This document shows, one piece after another, positions 1 to 7,126 of a DNA stretch of 10,203 nucleotides. The stretch's first letter is position 1; every line of letters begins with the position of its first letter. Position numbers and translations under genes: made by a program. Source of the stretch: Selenomonas sp. (GTDB lineage Bacteria; Bacillota; Negativicutes; Selenomonadales; Selenomonadaceae); contig DOYB01000037.1 of the NCBI GenBank assembly GCA_003518745.1, positions 1-10,203 on the forward strand, written 5' to 3'. The notes under the pieces are model-generated. The model did not search any database and was not told the DNA's origin. It worked only from the letters and a program-made list of their open reading frames with translations.

Positions 1-2
1 CC

Positions 3-20
3 CCGCCCCCAAGGGGGCGG
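3..20. repeat. GC-rich inverted repeat at the left edge
   Basis: CCGCCCCC (3-10) and GGGGGCGG (13-20) are perfect 8-bp arms separated only by AA. As RNA on either strand the arms would pair nearly fully, although the 2-nt loop would force the innermost pairs open. No T-tract follows it on the + strand, so it is not a rightward terminator. On the - strand it would lie about 46-64 nt into a transcript from the leftward promoter at 75-104, so it could be a leader hairpin, an attenuator, or the terminator of a very short RNA. The sequence beyond it on the - strand is outside the window, so this cannot be decided. Confidence 0.6.
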
Positions 21-74
21 ACATAGCAGGTGCGTCATACATCCTGTCAATTTTCACGGATTCAAGTCCTACCT

Positions 75-104
75 ATTATATTACTGGTATCCTTAATAAG
101 TCAA
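75..104 (-). promoter_or_regulatory. Leftward sigma-A-type promoter
   Basis: Read on the - strand, TTGACT (99-104) and TATAAT (75-80) are separated by 18 bp. This is a near-consensus housekeeping promoter that would start transcription at about 66-69 and run out of the left edge of the window. The transcript would pass through the GC-rich inverted repeat at 3-20. The gene it serves is not visible. A short inverted repeat, CCGGC (112-116) / GCCGG (121-125), lies just upstream of this -35 box and between the two divergent promoters, so it could be an operator. That role is inferred only from position. Confidence 0.6.
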
Positions 105-145
105 GACCAGCCCGGCACAAGCCGGTAGCAGCAGTTCAGTTTATG

Positions 146-154
146 TGATAGAAT
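146..154 (+). promoter_or_regulatory. Possible extended -10 promoter for the PHP gene
   Basis: TG-A-TAGAAT (146-154) fits an extended -10 element, 41 nt upstream of the PHP gene start. The hexamer at the matching -35 position (TAGCAG, 126-131) is poor. The call therefore rests on the extended -10 and on the absence of a better candidate. Confidence 0.35.
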
Positions 155-194
155 GTGTGTGGCCTCTATTGTTCGTTGTGAAAGGAGTTTATGA

Positions 195-965
195 ATGATA
201 TTTGACAATCATATGCACACTGAATTTTCCTTTGATTCAGAGATGAAAGTAAAGGATGCAATAGCCAAAGCCGATAAGCTCGGAATGGGGATTGTTTTTA
301 CGGAGCATTTCGATTATGACTATCCCGGAGAGGAGGACTTCACTTTTCCCCCTGAGGCATATATGGAAGCCTATTCCCCATTTCGCTGCGACCGTCTGAG
401 ATTAGGCGTCGAGATAGGTATGACAAAGGCATCAAGAGAAGCTAACAAGCAGTTCATCAATAAAGCGCCCTTTGACCTGGTCATTGGCTCAATACATTTG
501 CTGAATGGAAGGGACATATACTTTCCGGATTTCTATCGGAACAGAAGCAAAGAGGAGGTATACCGTACCTACTTCACCGCCATGGCAGAGGAAGCCGCGG
601 TGCAGGATATTGACGTTCTTGGCCATATTGACTACATGGCCCGCTATGCGCCATATGCCGAACCAAAGCTGGATTACACATGCTTCAAAGAAGAAATCGA
701 TGAGGTTTTGCGAATTATTCTGGATCGGGGAATAGTAATGGAGCTAAACAGCCGCAGGCTCGGTGACAGGCAGGCGCTTGAGGAATTGACACCTATCTAT
801 AGCCGCTATAGGGATATGGGCGGGAAATATGTGACCATAGGCTCTGATGCCCATACCGCGGACGCGATTGGCGCGAATTTCAATACCGCATTGGATTTCA
901 TCGAAACTGTGGGACTGCGGCAGGTCACCTTCTGCGAACGTAAGCTGCAGATTGTTGCCCCCTGA
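195..965 (+). CDS. PHP-domain phosphoesterase, histidinol-phosphatase-like
   Basis: A 256-residue single-domain PHP-family metal-dependent phosphoesterase, close to the usual length of the HisJ/HisK-type histidinol phosphatases that release phosphate from L-histidinol phosphate in histidine synthesis. The metal-binding pattern is complete: H6-x-H8 near the N-terminus, E37-H38, E73, H101 in GSIH, H144 in GHID, and D218-x-H220 in GSDAH. No signal peptide or membrane segment is seen, so it is cytoplasmic. The ATG at 195 follows AAAGGAG (181-187) at a good distance; an ATG at 191 is out of frame and stops at once. No other histidine gene is nearby, and PHP proteins of this size include phosphatases with other substrates, so the family is secure but the substrate is not. 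The gene is followed by a 101-nt gap holding the next gene's promoter. Confidence 0.8.
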   Translation: MIFDNHMHTEFSFDSEMKVKDAIAKADKLGMGIVFTEHFDYDYPGEEDFTFPPEAYMEAYSPFRCDRLRLGVEIGMTKASREANKQFINKAPFDLVIGSIHLLNGRDIYFPDFYRNRSKEEVYRTYFTAMAEEAAVQDIDVLGHIDYMARYAPYAEPKLDYTCFKEEIDEVLRIILDRGIVMELNSRRLGDRQALEELTPIYSRYRDMGGKYVTIGSDAHTADAIGANFNTALDFIETVGLRQVTFCERKLQIVAP

Positions 966-1007
966 TGGAATTTCTCCGGCATAATAGTAGCAAAATTACA
1001 AAATAGC

Positions 1008-1036
1008 TTGCGTTTCGCCATGGAAACGAATAAAAT
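1008..1036 (+). promoter_or_regulatory. Promoter of the SCIFF peptide gene, with palindrome in its spacer
   Basis: TTGCGT (1008-1013) and TAAAAT (1031-1036) are 17 bp apart, giving a good sigma-A-type promoter that would start transcription about 20-25 nt before the peptide start codon. Its spacer holds an inverted repeat, CGTTTC (1011-1016) / GAAACG (1023-1028), centred on a CCATGG core. A protein bound there would sit directly on the polymerase site, so it is a candidate operator. The boxes and palindrome are seen; regulation is inferred. Confidence 0.55.
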
Positions 1037-1066
1037 AATAGTAGTATTGCAAAGGAGGACAGAAAA

Positions 1067-1213
1067 ATGAAGCATATCACAACAGTAAACAAGCCCACCA
1101 TGCAAAAGACCCTTAAAACCGGCGGTTGCGGCGAATGCCAGGCATCCTGCCAGTCGGCCTGCAAGACATCCTGCACTGTGGGCAATCAGGTTTGCGAAAG
1201 CAAGAAGAAATAA
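1067..1213 (+). CDS. SCIFF ranthipeptide precursor (six cysteines in about 45 residues)
   Basis: A 48-residue precursor peptide. It opens with MKHITTVN and carries six cysteines at 21, 24, 28, 32, 36 and 43 in the block CGECQASCQSACKTSC followed by TVGNQVC. This is the signature of the SCIFF family of radical-SAM-modified peptides, whose characterised member is CteA. The peptide is expected to be the substrate of the adjacent maturase, which links Cys sulfur to Thr side chains. Cys32 and Thr37 match the pair I recall as linked in CteA. Residues 1-20 would be leader. AAAGGAGGA (1051-1059) is a nearly perfect ribosome binding site 7 nt before the ATG, implying strong translation. A promoter precedes the gene and a hairpin follows it. 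No protease or exporter gene is adjacent, so how or whether a mature product leaves the cell is not shown. Confidence 0.95.
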   Translation: MKHITTVNKPTMQKTLKTGGCGECQASCQSACKTSCTVGNQVCESKKK

Positions 1214-1223
1214 GTTGAACTAA

Positions 1224-1259
1224 GAGAGCCTCCTCATAATCGAGGAGGCTCTCATTTCT
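1224..1259 (+). terminator. Hairpin between peptide and maturase: partial terminator or attenuator
   Basis: GAGAGCCTCCTC (1224-1235) and GAGGAGGCTCTC (1242-1253) form a perfect 12-bp stem with a 6-nt loop, 10 nt after the peptide stop codon. The following sequence, ATTTCT, is only weakly T-rich, so termination should be incomplete. This would leave abundant short peptide mRNA and a smaller amount of read-through into the maturase, whose start lies 16 nt past the stem. The stem could also protect the 3' end of the peptide mRNA. Confidence 0.75.
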
Positions 1260-1269
1260 GGGAGAATGT

Positions 1270-2634
1270 ATGGATAAAAGGATTCACAAATTTGAACAAA
1301 ACGGCACCTATATCCTGCTGGATATCAACAGCGGAGCCGTTCATGCAATAGATTCCATGATATATGATATCATGGACATTTTCTGTGGGACAAACGATGA
1401 TGATGTGGTATCGGAGCTTGGAAACAAATATGATGAGATTGAGCTTCGTGAGGCCCTGTCAGAGCTCCATGAGCTGATGGAAGCCGGAGAACTCTTCGCT
1501 CCCGATATAAAGGTGCCCCCCACCTTCAGACAGGAAGGCGTGGTAAAGTCACTGTGCCTGATGGTGGCTCAGGACTGCAACCTTCGCTGCAAATACTGTT
1601 TTGGTGATGGCGGCAGCTATGGTGGCAAGCGGGCTATCATGAGCGAAGAGGTAGGCCGCGCCGCAGTGGACTACATCATCGAGCATTCCGGAAACCGCAA
1701 GCATTGCGAGATAGACTTTTTCGGCGGAGAGCCGCTTATGAACTTCAAGACCGTCAAGGCCGTGACAGAATATGTGCGTCAACGAGAAAAGGAAACGGGA
1801 AAGCTTTTCAAGCTCACCCTTACCACCAATGGCATGCTTCTTAACGATGAGGCCATTAAGTGGCTGAACGATAATAGCATCTCCCTTGTACTTAGTCTTG
1901 ACGGCAGGAAGGAGACACATGACAACATGCGTCCCGATGCCGGAGGACATGGTACCTACGACAGGGTGCTGAAGAACTTCAAAGCTCTTGTGGATTCTCG
2001 CAATGGACAGGACTACTATCTCAGGGGAACATATACCAAGGAAAATATGGACTTTACCAAGGACGTATTGGATATCCATGACAAGGGCTTTGATGTCCTT
2101 TCTGTAGAGCCTGTAGTACTGAAGGACTCTCCCCTTGGCTTTACCGACGAGGACATGCCTCGCATCCGTGAGGAGTACGACCGACTGACTGAGGCCTATC
2201 TCAAAAGGCACAGAGAAGGCAACGGCTTCTTCTTTTTCCACTTCAACATGGATCTTTCAAACGGCCCCTGTGTCGCGAAGCGTCTGGCTGGCTGCGGCGC
2301 GGGGCATGAATACTATGCCGTGGCGGAAAACGGCGACCTGTATCCCTGCCATCAATTCGTTGGGCGGGAGGGTTACAAGCTTGGAGATGTATATAATGGC
2401 GTTAAAAACCATGAGCTTCCTCAATACTTTAGGGAATCCCATGTACTGAACAAGGAAAAATGCCGTGACTGCTGGGCAAGATTCTTCTGCAGCGGTGGAT
2501 GTCACGCAAATGCGGAGCTGTTCCACGGAGATATCAGGAAGCCTTATGAAATTGGGTGCGAGATACAAAAAAAGCGTCTTGAGTGCGCCATTTTGGTACA
2601 GGCTCTTATGACACTGGAAAATATGGAAAAATAA
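1270..2634 (+). CDS. SCIFF radical SAM maturase with SPASM domain
   Basis: A 454-residue radical SAM enzyme of the SCIFF maturase (CteB-like) type. It uses S-adenosylmethionine and iron-sulfur clusters to install non-alpha thioether links in the SCIFF peptide. Residues 1 to about 90 form a small domain (FEQNGTYILLDINSG at the start) in the position of the peptide-recognition element. The radical SAM cluster motif is C103-x3-C107-x2-C110, followed by GGEP at 152-155. The C-terminal SPASM region is complete for two auxiliary clusters: C342-x12-G-x4-C360, then C398-x2-C401-x5-C407-x3-C411, then C430. C334 is a further candidate ligand. The ATG is preceded by GGGAG (1260-1264) at 5 nt, a weaker site than that of the peptide gene. 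The gene is 61 nt upstream of the HD-GYP regulator and no clear terminator lies between them, so read-through is possible. Confidence 0.95.
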   Translation: MDKRIHKFEQNGTYILLDINSGAVHAIDSMIYDIMDIFCGTNDDDVVSELGNKYDEIELREALSELHELMEAGELFAPDIKVPPTFRQEGVVKSLCLMVAQDCNLRCKYCFGDGGSYGGKRAIMSEEVGRAAVDYIIEHSGNRKHCEIDFFGGEPLMNFKTVKAVTEYVRQREKETGKLFKLTLTTNGMLLNDEAIKWLNDNSISLVLSLDGRKETHDNMRPDAGGHGTYDRVLKNFKALVDSRNGQDYYLRGTYTKENMDFTKDVLDIHDKGFDVLSVEPVVLKDSPLGFTDEDMPRIREEYDRLTEAYLKRHREGNGFFFFHFNMDLSNGPCVAKRLAGCGAGHEYYAVAENGDLYPCHQFVGREGYKLGDVYNGVKNHELPQYFRESHVLNKEKCRDCWARFFCSGGCHANAELFHGDIRKPYEIGCEIQKKRLECAILVQALMTLENMEK

Positions 2635-2695
2635 TAGAACCGGACATACCCTGCCACCTGCCTTGAATTTATTTTTACGAGGGAGTGTTTGACTA

Positions 2696-4195
2696 ATGTT
2701 GGATTTTGAATACGGTGTTACGCCAAAGATCCTTGCAGTTGATGACGCTGAATTGAATCTTGTGGTGCTTCAGCGCATCATTGGAGATGGCGCAGATTTG
2801 ACCTGCGTTGATTCAGGTCAGGCAGCCCTCGACTATTTGAGCAAGCATACGGTTGACCTTGTACTGCTTGACATCAATATGCCGGGAATGGGCGGTTTTG
2901 AAGTTCTGGCGCGGATGAAATCCCAACCTGAGCTGAAGGATATTCCCGTCATCATTCTTACGGCTGAGGTAGCACCTGAAACGGAAATGGAGGGCTTCAC
3001 CGCCGGCGCGGTTGATTTCGTGAAAAAACCTTTTATTCCTAAGGTAGTGCTTCTTCGCATAAAGCGTGTCCTGGAATACGAGCATCTTCAAAAGAACCTC
3101 ATGTATGAGGTAAAGCGTCAAACCAGATTGGCAGAAGAACGCCTCCGTACCAGCGAACGTCTGTTCGAGGAAACGGTAATCGCGCTGGCAAGAGCCATTG
3201 ATGCCAAGGACAAATACACCAGCGGTCATTCACAGCGTGTGGCCGGATACTCAAGGGAAATTGCCAAACGTGCCGGCAAATCCGAGGATGAGCAGAAGGC
3301 CATTTACTATATGGGGCTTCTCCATGATGTGGGAAAAATCGGCATCCCCCTTGAAATAATCAACAAAACCTCCGGACTTACCGACGAGGAATACAAGACC
3401 ATCAAAACCCATACCGTCATAGGCTCCGGTATACTTGAATCTATAGAGCAGTTCCCCGAGCTGCTGATCGGCGCCCGATCTCACCATGAACGCTATGACG
3501 GCAAGGGATATCCGGATGGGCTTATGGGAAATGCCATACCTGAAGCGGCGCGTATAATAGCCGTAGCTGACGCCTATGATGCCATGACCTCTAAGCGCAG
3601 CTACCGCAGCATCCTTTCTCAGGCTACCGTGCGGGCAGAAATAGAACGTGGCCGCGGTCGTCAGTTCGATCCACACTTTGCGAACATAATGATGAAGATG
3701 ATGGATGAGGATGTGGAATTCAGGCTCAGAGGCACCGAAGCTCCTACAGCAGAATACTGGAAGAATTTGATCAAAGGTGAAAGTTCTCTTATGAATCAAA
3801 AGAAGGAGAAGCTCATGGATATTGAGCTTGGCCTTCAATATAGCGGTGGTCAAGAGGCGCTTTTCAAAGAACTTCTCAAGGTTTTCTGCAAAATGAAGGC
3901 TGACAAGTGGCCTGCCATGAGAAAGGCCTACGCGAATGGCGACTGGGATTCCTATGAGACCTTCGCCAATACCATGAAATCCACCTCACTGACAGTCGGT
4001 GGACGGCGTCTTTCAGAGGCCGCGAAGAAAATGGAATCGGCATGCAAGGCCTATATCGCCCCTGCATTTGGGGAAGGAAATAAAGCTGATTCTCTTAAAT
4101 ACATTCAGGATAATCATGAATCCCTTATGAAACTATGTGATGATTTCATCGCCGAAGCAGAAGAATGGCTGAATGAAGAAATCTCCAAGGATTGA
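2696..4195 (+). CDS. Response regulator: REC, HD-GYP and degenerate Hpt-like domain
   Basis: A 499-residue three-part signalling protein. Residues 11 to about 125 form a receiver domain with D16, D17, phosphoacceptor D59, T89 and K111. A short helical linker leads to an HD-GYP domain (about 155-345) with H210-D211 in LLHDVGKIGIP, a conserved HH pair in RSHHERYDGKGYP, and the GYP motif at 271-273. This is the intact signature of cyclic-di-GMP phosphodiesterases. Residues 374 to about 490 resemble a histidine phosphotransfer helical bundle, with FANTMKSTSLTVGG where active Hpt domains have a His before the LKxT/S stretch. Here that residue is N425, so phosphotransfer should be lost. GAGGGAG (2679-2685) precedes the ATG. 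No partner histidine kinase is in view. The stop codon lies 10 nt before the next gene. Domain identities are secure; the inactive Hpt is read from alignment by eye. Confidence 0.9.
   Translation: MLDFEYGVTPKILAVDDAELNLVVLQRIIGDGADLTCVDSGQAALDYLSKHTVDLVLLDINMPGMGGFEVLARMKSQPELKDIPVIILTAEVAPETEMEGFTAGAVDFVKKPFIPKVVLLRIKRVLEYEHLQKNLMYEVKRQTRLAEERLRTSERLFEETVIALARAIDAKDKYTSGHSQRVAGYSREIAKRAGKSEDEQKAIYYMGLLHDVGKIGIPLEIINKTSGLTDEEYKTIKTHTVIGSGILESIEQFPELLIGARSHHERYDGKGYPDGLMGNAIPEAARIIAVADAYDAMTSKRSYRSILSQATVRAEIERGRGRQFDPHFANIMMKMMDEDVEFRLRGTEAPTAEYWKNLIKGESSLMNQKKEKLMDIELGLQYSGGQEALFKELLKVFCKMKADKWPAMRKAYANGDWDSYETFANTMKSTSLTVGGRRLSEAAKKMESACKAYIAPAFGEGNKADSLKYIQDNHESLMKLCDDFIAEAEEWLNEEISKD
3803..3817 (+). 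promoter_or_regulatory. Internal ribosome binding site and in-frame ATG before the Hpt-like domain
   Basis: Inside the regulator gene, AAGGAG (3803-3808) stands 6 nt before an in-frame ATG at 3815 (codon 374), exactly where the Hpt-like domain begins. A second in-frame ATG at 3791 (codon 366) has AAAGGTG (3775-3781) upstream. Either could allow separate production of a free domain of about 126-134 residues, or mark the junction of two formerly separate genes. The motif and frame are seen; use as a start is inferred. Confidence 0.4.
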
Positions 4196-4205
4196 AGGTA
4201 TATGT

Positions 4206-4664
4206 ATGACTAAGAGGATAAAGGACAATCTCACGGAGCTGCAAAAGCAGATAATCCGTTTCTATCACCACAATACCTTTCTTGACTATATCCATGTTGA
4301 AATAGTACCTACAAATGACGGACAGGTAAGACTTGAGCTTTCCGCGGATGAACCCCATATGAACCTTTATGGAATCGTTCATGGCGGAGTCCTTATGACC
4401 ATGGCTGATACTGCTATGGGCGCAGCATGTATGGTATACAACAAAAAGGTTGTCACAATAAGTTTGAGCATGGAATTCATGCATGCTGTTCCCCTCACTC
4501 AGCGCATCCTCACTTCCGCGACGGTGCTCCATAACGGCACCCGCACAATGACCTGTGAATGCGGCATACTAAGCGAGGAAGGAAAGCTTTTTGCCAAGGC
4601 CCATGCCACCTTTTATGTGATAGGGAAATTCATAGATACAGAAGAAGCTGAAGAAGAAAAATGA
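4206..4664 (+). CDS. PaaI-type hotdog-fold thioesterase
   Basis: A 152-residue protein of the PaaI/YbgC-like hotdog family, whose members hydrolyse acyl- or aryl-CoA thioesters in the cytoplasm, usually as tetramers. The typical active-site pattern is present: GIVHGG with H59-G60-G61 in the loop before the long central helix, and D68 in TMADTAMG within it. The remaining strands (SLSMEFMHAV, ATVLHNGTRTMTCECGI, AKAHATFYVIG) fit the fold. The preferred ATG at 4206 has GAAGG (4194-4198) 7 nt upstream and starts 10 nt after the regulator stop. An in-frame ATG at 4173 would add 11 residues and overlap the upstream gene, but lacks a well-spaced ribosome binding site. The substrate cannot be told from sequence. 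A 23-nt gap leads to priA, suggesting co-transcription. Confidence 0.85.
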   Translation: MTKRIKDNLTELQKQIIRFYHHNTFLDYIHVEIVPTNDGQVRLELSADEPHMNLYGIVHGGVLMTMADTAMGAACMVYNKKVVTISLSMEFMHAVPLTQRILTSATVLHNGTRTMTCECGILSEEGKLFAKAHATFYVIGKFIDTEEAEEEK

Positions 4665-4687
4665 TTGTATTGGGAGTGTCATAATTC

Positions 4688-7126
4688 TTGTTGACTGCGG
4701 ATGTTTTCGTCAATATTCCGGTAAAGAGCATTTCAAAGGCATATACCTATGCTGTACCTGATAATCTTGCCTTCCTGAGCATCGGCTGGAGGGTTTTCGT
4801 CCCCTTCGGCGGACGCAAGCTGGAGGGTTTCGTGCTTTCTGTATCGGAACGGGCAGAAAGCACTGTGCCCCTTAAGGACATTATAGGTACTGTGGACGAT
4901 GAGGCATGGTTCTCACCGGAAATGATTGCCCTTTCAATGCAGGCATCTGAATTCTATCTGTGCTCTCCGGCAGAAATCATGCGTCTTTTCATGCCCGGAA
5001 AGAGCGGACTGAAGCTATTCACAAGCTATGCGGCAGATGCTGCCAAGAGCGACCATACAATATTGCAGGCCAAGCCATACATGCAGGTGTATGGCTATCT
5101 TTTACGTGAGGGCGCAAAGTCCGGAAGCGAGATTAAGCGGGCATTGCCCGAGCGTTCTGAGGATCTGGAAAATATCATGGAACGGCTCCTGCACTACAAA
5201 CTCATAGTCAAGGAATATAATGCCAGGAAACGCGCCAGTGAGCTATATGAGCGATTCCTCGTAGGCTCCTCCCCCATTACAGAAGAAATTTTAGCCGATT
5301 TCAAAAGAAAAAAGGCTCAAAGGCATTTACTTGAACTCCTGAGGGAAAAATCTGAAATATCCTTTTCGGAACTAAAGGAACTGAAGATATCCGCAGCCAC
5401 CGCAAAGGCTGTGGCAGAAACAGGTCTCGCGAAAATCCAGAGCCGAAGAATTCTCAGGGACAGCTACAGGGACGTGGCATCGCAAAAGAAAGATATAGCC
5501 CTCACAAATGAGCAGCAGGCCGCCTGTGACAGCGTCCTGCCGTACATTGAACAGGGTGAATACCATGCATTCCTGCTTCATGGAGTAACAGGCAGCGGTA
5601 AGACTCAGGTTTACATGGAGCTGACTGAGGCGGTACGCCGACAAGGGCGCAATGTCATTGTGCTAGTGCCTGAAATCGCCCTCACAGGTCAGCTTGTAAT
5701 GAACTTCAAGTCCAGATTTTCAGAAGACATAATAGTCATCCACAGCCGGCTTTCCGTTTCAGAGCGAAACGATGCCGCCCTGCGGGTGAGGCAGAATGAA
5801 GCCGGCATCATCATAGGAGCCCGTTCAGCGCTCTTTGTACCTGCTAAGAATATAGGCCTGATTGTTCTTGATGAAGAACAGGATATGTCCTACAAGCAGG
5901 ATGAATCCCCACGCTATCATGCCAGAGTCATAGCCGAATTCATGGCAAAGCTCCACAATGCGGTGCTTGTTCTCGGAAGCGCTACGCCCTCAATGGAAAG
6001 CTACTACAGGGCACAGCAGGGGGAGTTTACCCTTCTTTCTATGCCGCATCGCATAGGCGATAAGCCCCTGCCTCATATACAAGCAATAGATATGCGGCAG
6101 GAGTTCAAGCGCGGTAACCGGCATATCCTTTCAGGAGACCTGAAAGCTCTCATAGAGAAAACCGTATCCCAAGGGCAGCAGATGATTATAATGCTGAACC
6201 GAAGAGGATATTCTACCTTCGTCATGTGCCGAACCTGTGGAACAGTGCTTAAATGCAAGCAATGCGGTCTCCCCCTTGTCTACCATCGGAATGGGAAGCT
6301 GCTCTGTCATCACTGCGATATAAGGGAAACCGTGCCGGATATATGTCCCAATTGCGGAAGTCACTATATCAAGTTCTTTGGGTCCGGTACTGAAAAGCTG
6401 GAGCAGGAATTGAAGGAAGCCGTCCCTACAGCCAAGGTGCTTCGCATGGATCGGGACACAACAACCGGAAAATTCGCGCACCAGGAAATTCTTGAAAAAT
6501 TCCGAAGCGGAAGCTATGACATTCTGATGGGAACCCAGATGGTTGCCAAGGGTCATGATATCCCAAACGTAATGGCCGTGGGTATCATCAGCGCGGATTC
6601 CAGTCTCAACATGCCGGATTTTAGAGCATCGGAACGCTGCTTCATGCTCATAACTCAAACTGCCGGACGAGCAGGCAGATATTCCGGTCAAGGTTCTGTT
6701 CAAGACGAAGCTGCCGCGGGAGAGGTCATAGTTCAAGCCTATCAGCCACAGCACTATGCCGTAGCATGCGGAATAAGGCAGGATTATGAGAGCTTTTACA
6801 AACAGGAGCTTTCCATTAGGAAACAGCTTTCCTACCCTCCCTTCAGCCGTTTGGTGAAGCTCCTGTTTCAAAACGAGGATGAAAAAAAGGCGCGGGAAAA
6901 CGCGGCTGAACTTGTGCAGCTATTCCGGAGGCAATTCCCGCAGGCTAAGGAACACCAGATAATCGGCCCCTCCCCTGCCGTTATATCCCAGTTCTGCGGA
7001 ATTTACCGTTTCGTAGTACTAATAAAGACGAGGGAAATCGAGTCCGTTATACAATTTCTTAAGACAATGGGAATGCACCTTCGTACGGATGTTGCCATTG
7101 ATATTGATCCGATTTCTATGATGTAG
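4688..7126 (+). CDS. priA: Primosomal replication restart helicase PriA
   Basis: An 812-residue PriA, the 3'-5' DNA helicase that recognises stalled forks and reloads the replicative helicase; its length is similar to other Firmicute PriA proteins. The N-terminal DNA-binding region (1 to about 105) begins with TADVFVNIPV. Walker A is GVTGSGKT (299-306). The Walker B box reads DEEQ (395-398), where DEEH is the common PriA form. Eight zinc-binding cysteines sit at 514, 517, 523, 526, 540, 543, 553 and 556. The motif AGRAGR (659-664) is followed by about 13 residues before GEVIVQAYQPQHY, longer than the short link I expect. Translation probably starts at TTG 4688, with GGGAG (4672-4676) 11 nt upstream; the next codon is also TTG, so either could serve, and no ATG is near. 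priA is often next to def-fmt, but here it precedes metNI. Confidence 0.95.
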   Translation: MLTADVFVNIPVKSISKAYTYAVPDNLAFLSIGWRVFVPFGGRKLEGFVLSVSERAESTVPLKDIIGTVDDEAWFSPEMIALSMQASEFYLCSPAEIMRLFMPGKSGLKLFTSYAADAAKSDHTILQAKPYMQVYGYLLREGAKSGSEIKRALPERSEDLENIMERLLHYKLIVKEYNARKRASELYERFLVGSSPITEEILADFKRKKAQRHLLELLREKSEISFSELKELKISAATAKAVAETGLAKIQSRRILRDSYRDVASQKKDIALTNEQQAACDSVLPYIEQGEYHAFLLHGVTGSGKTQVYMELTEAVRRQGRNVIVLVPEIALTGQLVMNFKSRFSEDIIVIHSRLSVSERNDAALRVRQNEAGIIIGARSALFVPAKNIGLIVLDEEQDMSYKQDESPRYHARVIAEFMAKLHNAVLVLGSATPSMESYYRAQQGEFTLLSMPHRIGDKPLPHIQAIDMRQEFKRGNRHILSGDLKALIEKTVSQGQQMIIMLNRRGYSTFVMCRTCGTVLKCKQCGLPLVYHRNGKLLCHHCDIRETVPDICPNCGSHYIKFFGSGTEKLEQELKEAVPTAKVLRMDRDTTTGKFAHQEILEKFRSGSYDILMGTQMVAKGHDIPNVMAVGIISADSSLNMPDFRASERCFMLITQTAGRAGRYSGQGSVQDEAAAGEVIVQAYQPQHYAVACGIRQDYESFYKQELSIRKQLSYPPFSRLVKLLFQNEDEKKARENAAELVQLFRRQFPQAKEHQIIGPSPAVISQFCGIYRFVVLIKTREIESVIQFLKTMGMHLRTDVAIDIDPISMM

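Noticed and set aside
981..1044. Ten-base direct repeat ATAATAGTAG at 981-990 and 1035-1044
   Set aside because: Low-complexity A/T-rich sequence near a promoter; two copies at this length are weak evidence for a binding site.
1549..2241. Leftward open frame of 230 codons opposite the maturase
   Set aside because: It lies wholly antisense to an intact radical SAM gene with all motifs and has no recognisable domain; a frame shadow.
3251..3853. Leftward open frame of 200 codons opposite the HD-GYP domain
   Set aside because: Antisense to the conserved HD-GYP motifs; its composition is that of a shadow frame.
4173..4205. Upstream in-frame ATG for the hotdog thioesterase
   Set aside because: It overlaps the regulator gene by 23 nt without a well-spaced ribosome binding site, whereas the ATG at 4206 has GAAGG at 7 nt.
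6131..6871. Leftward open frame of 246 codons opposite priA
   Set aside because: Antisense to the conserved zinc and helicase region of priA, with no ribosome binding site or known motif.
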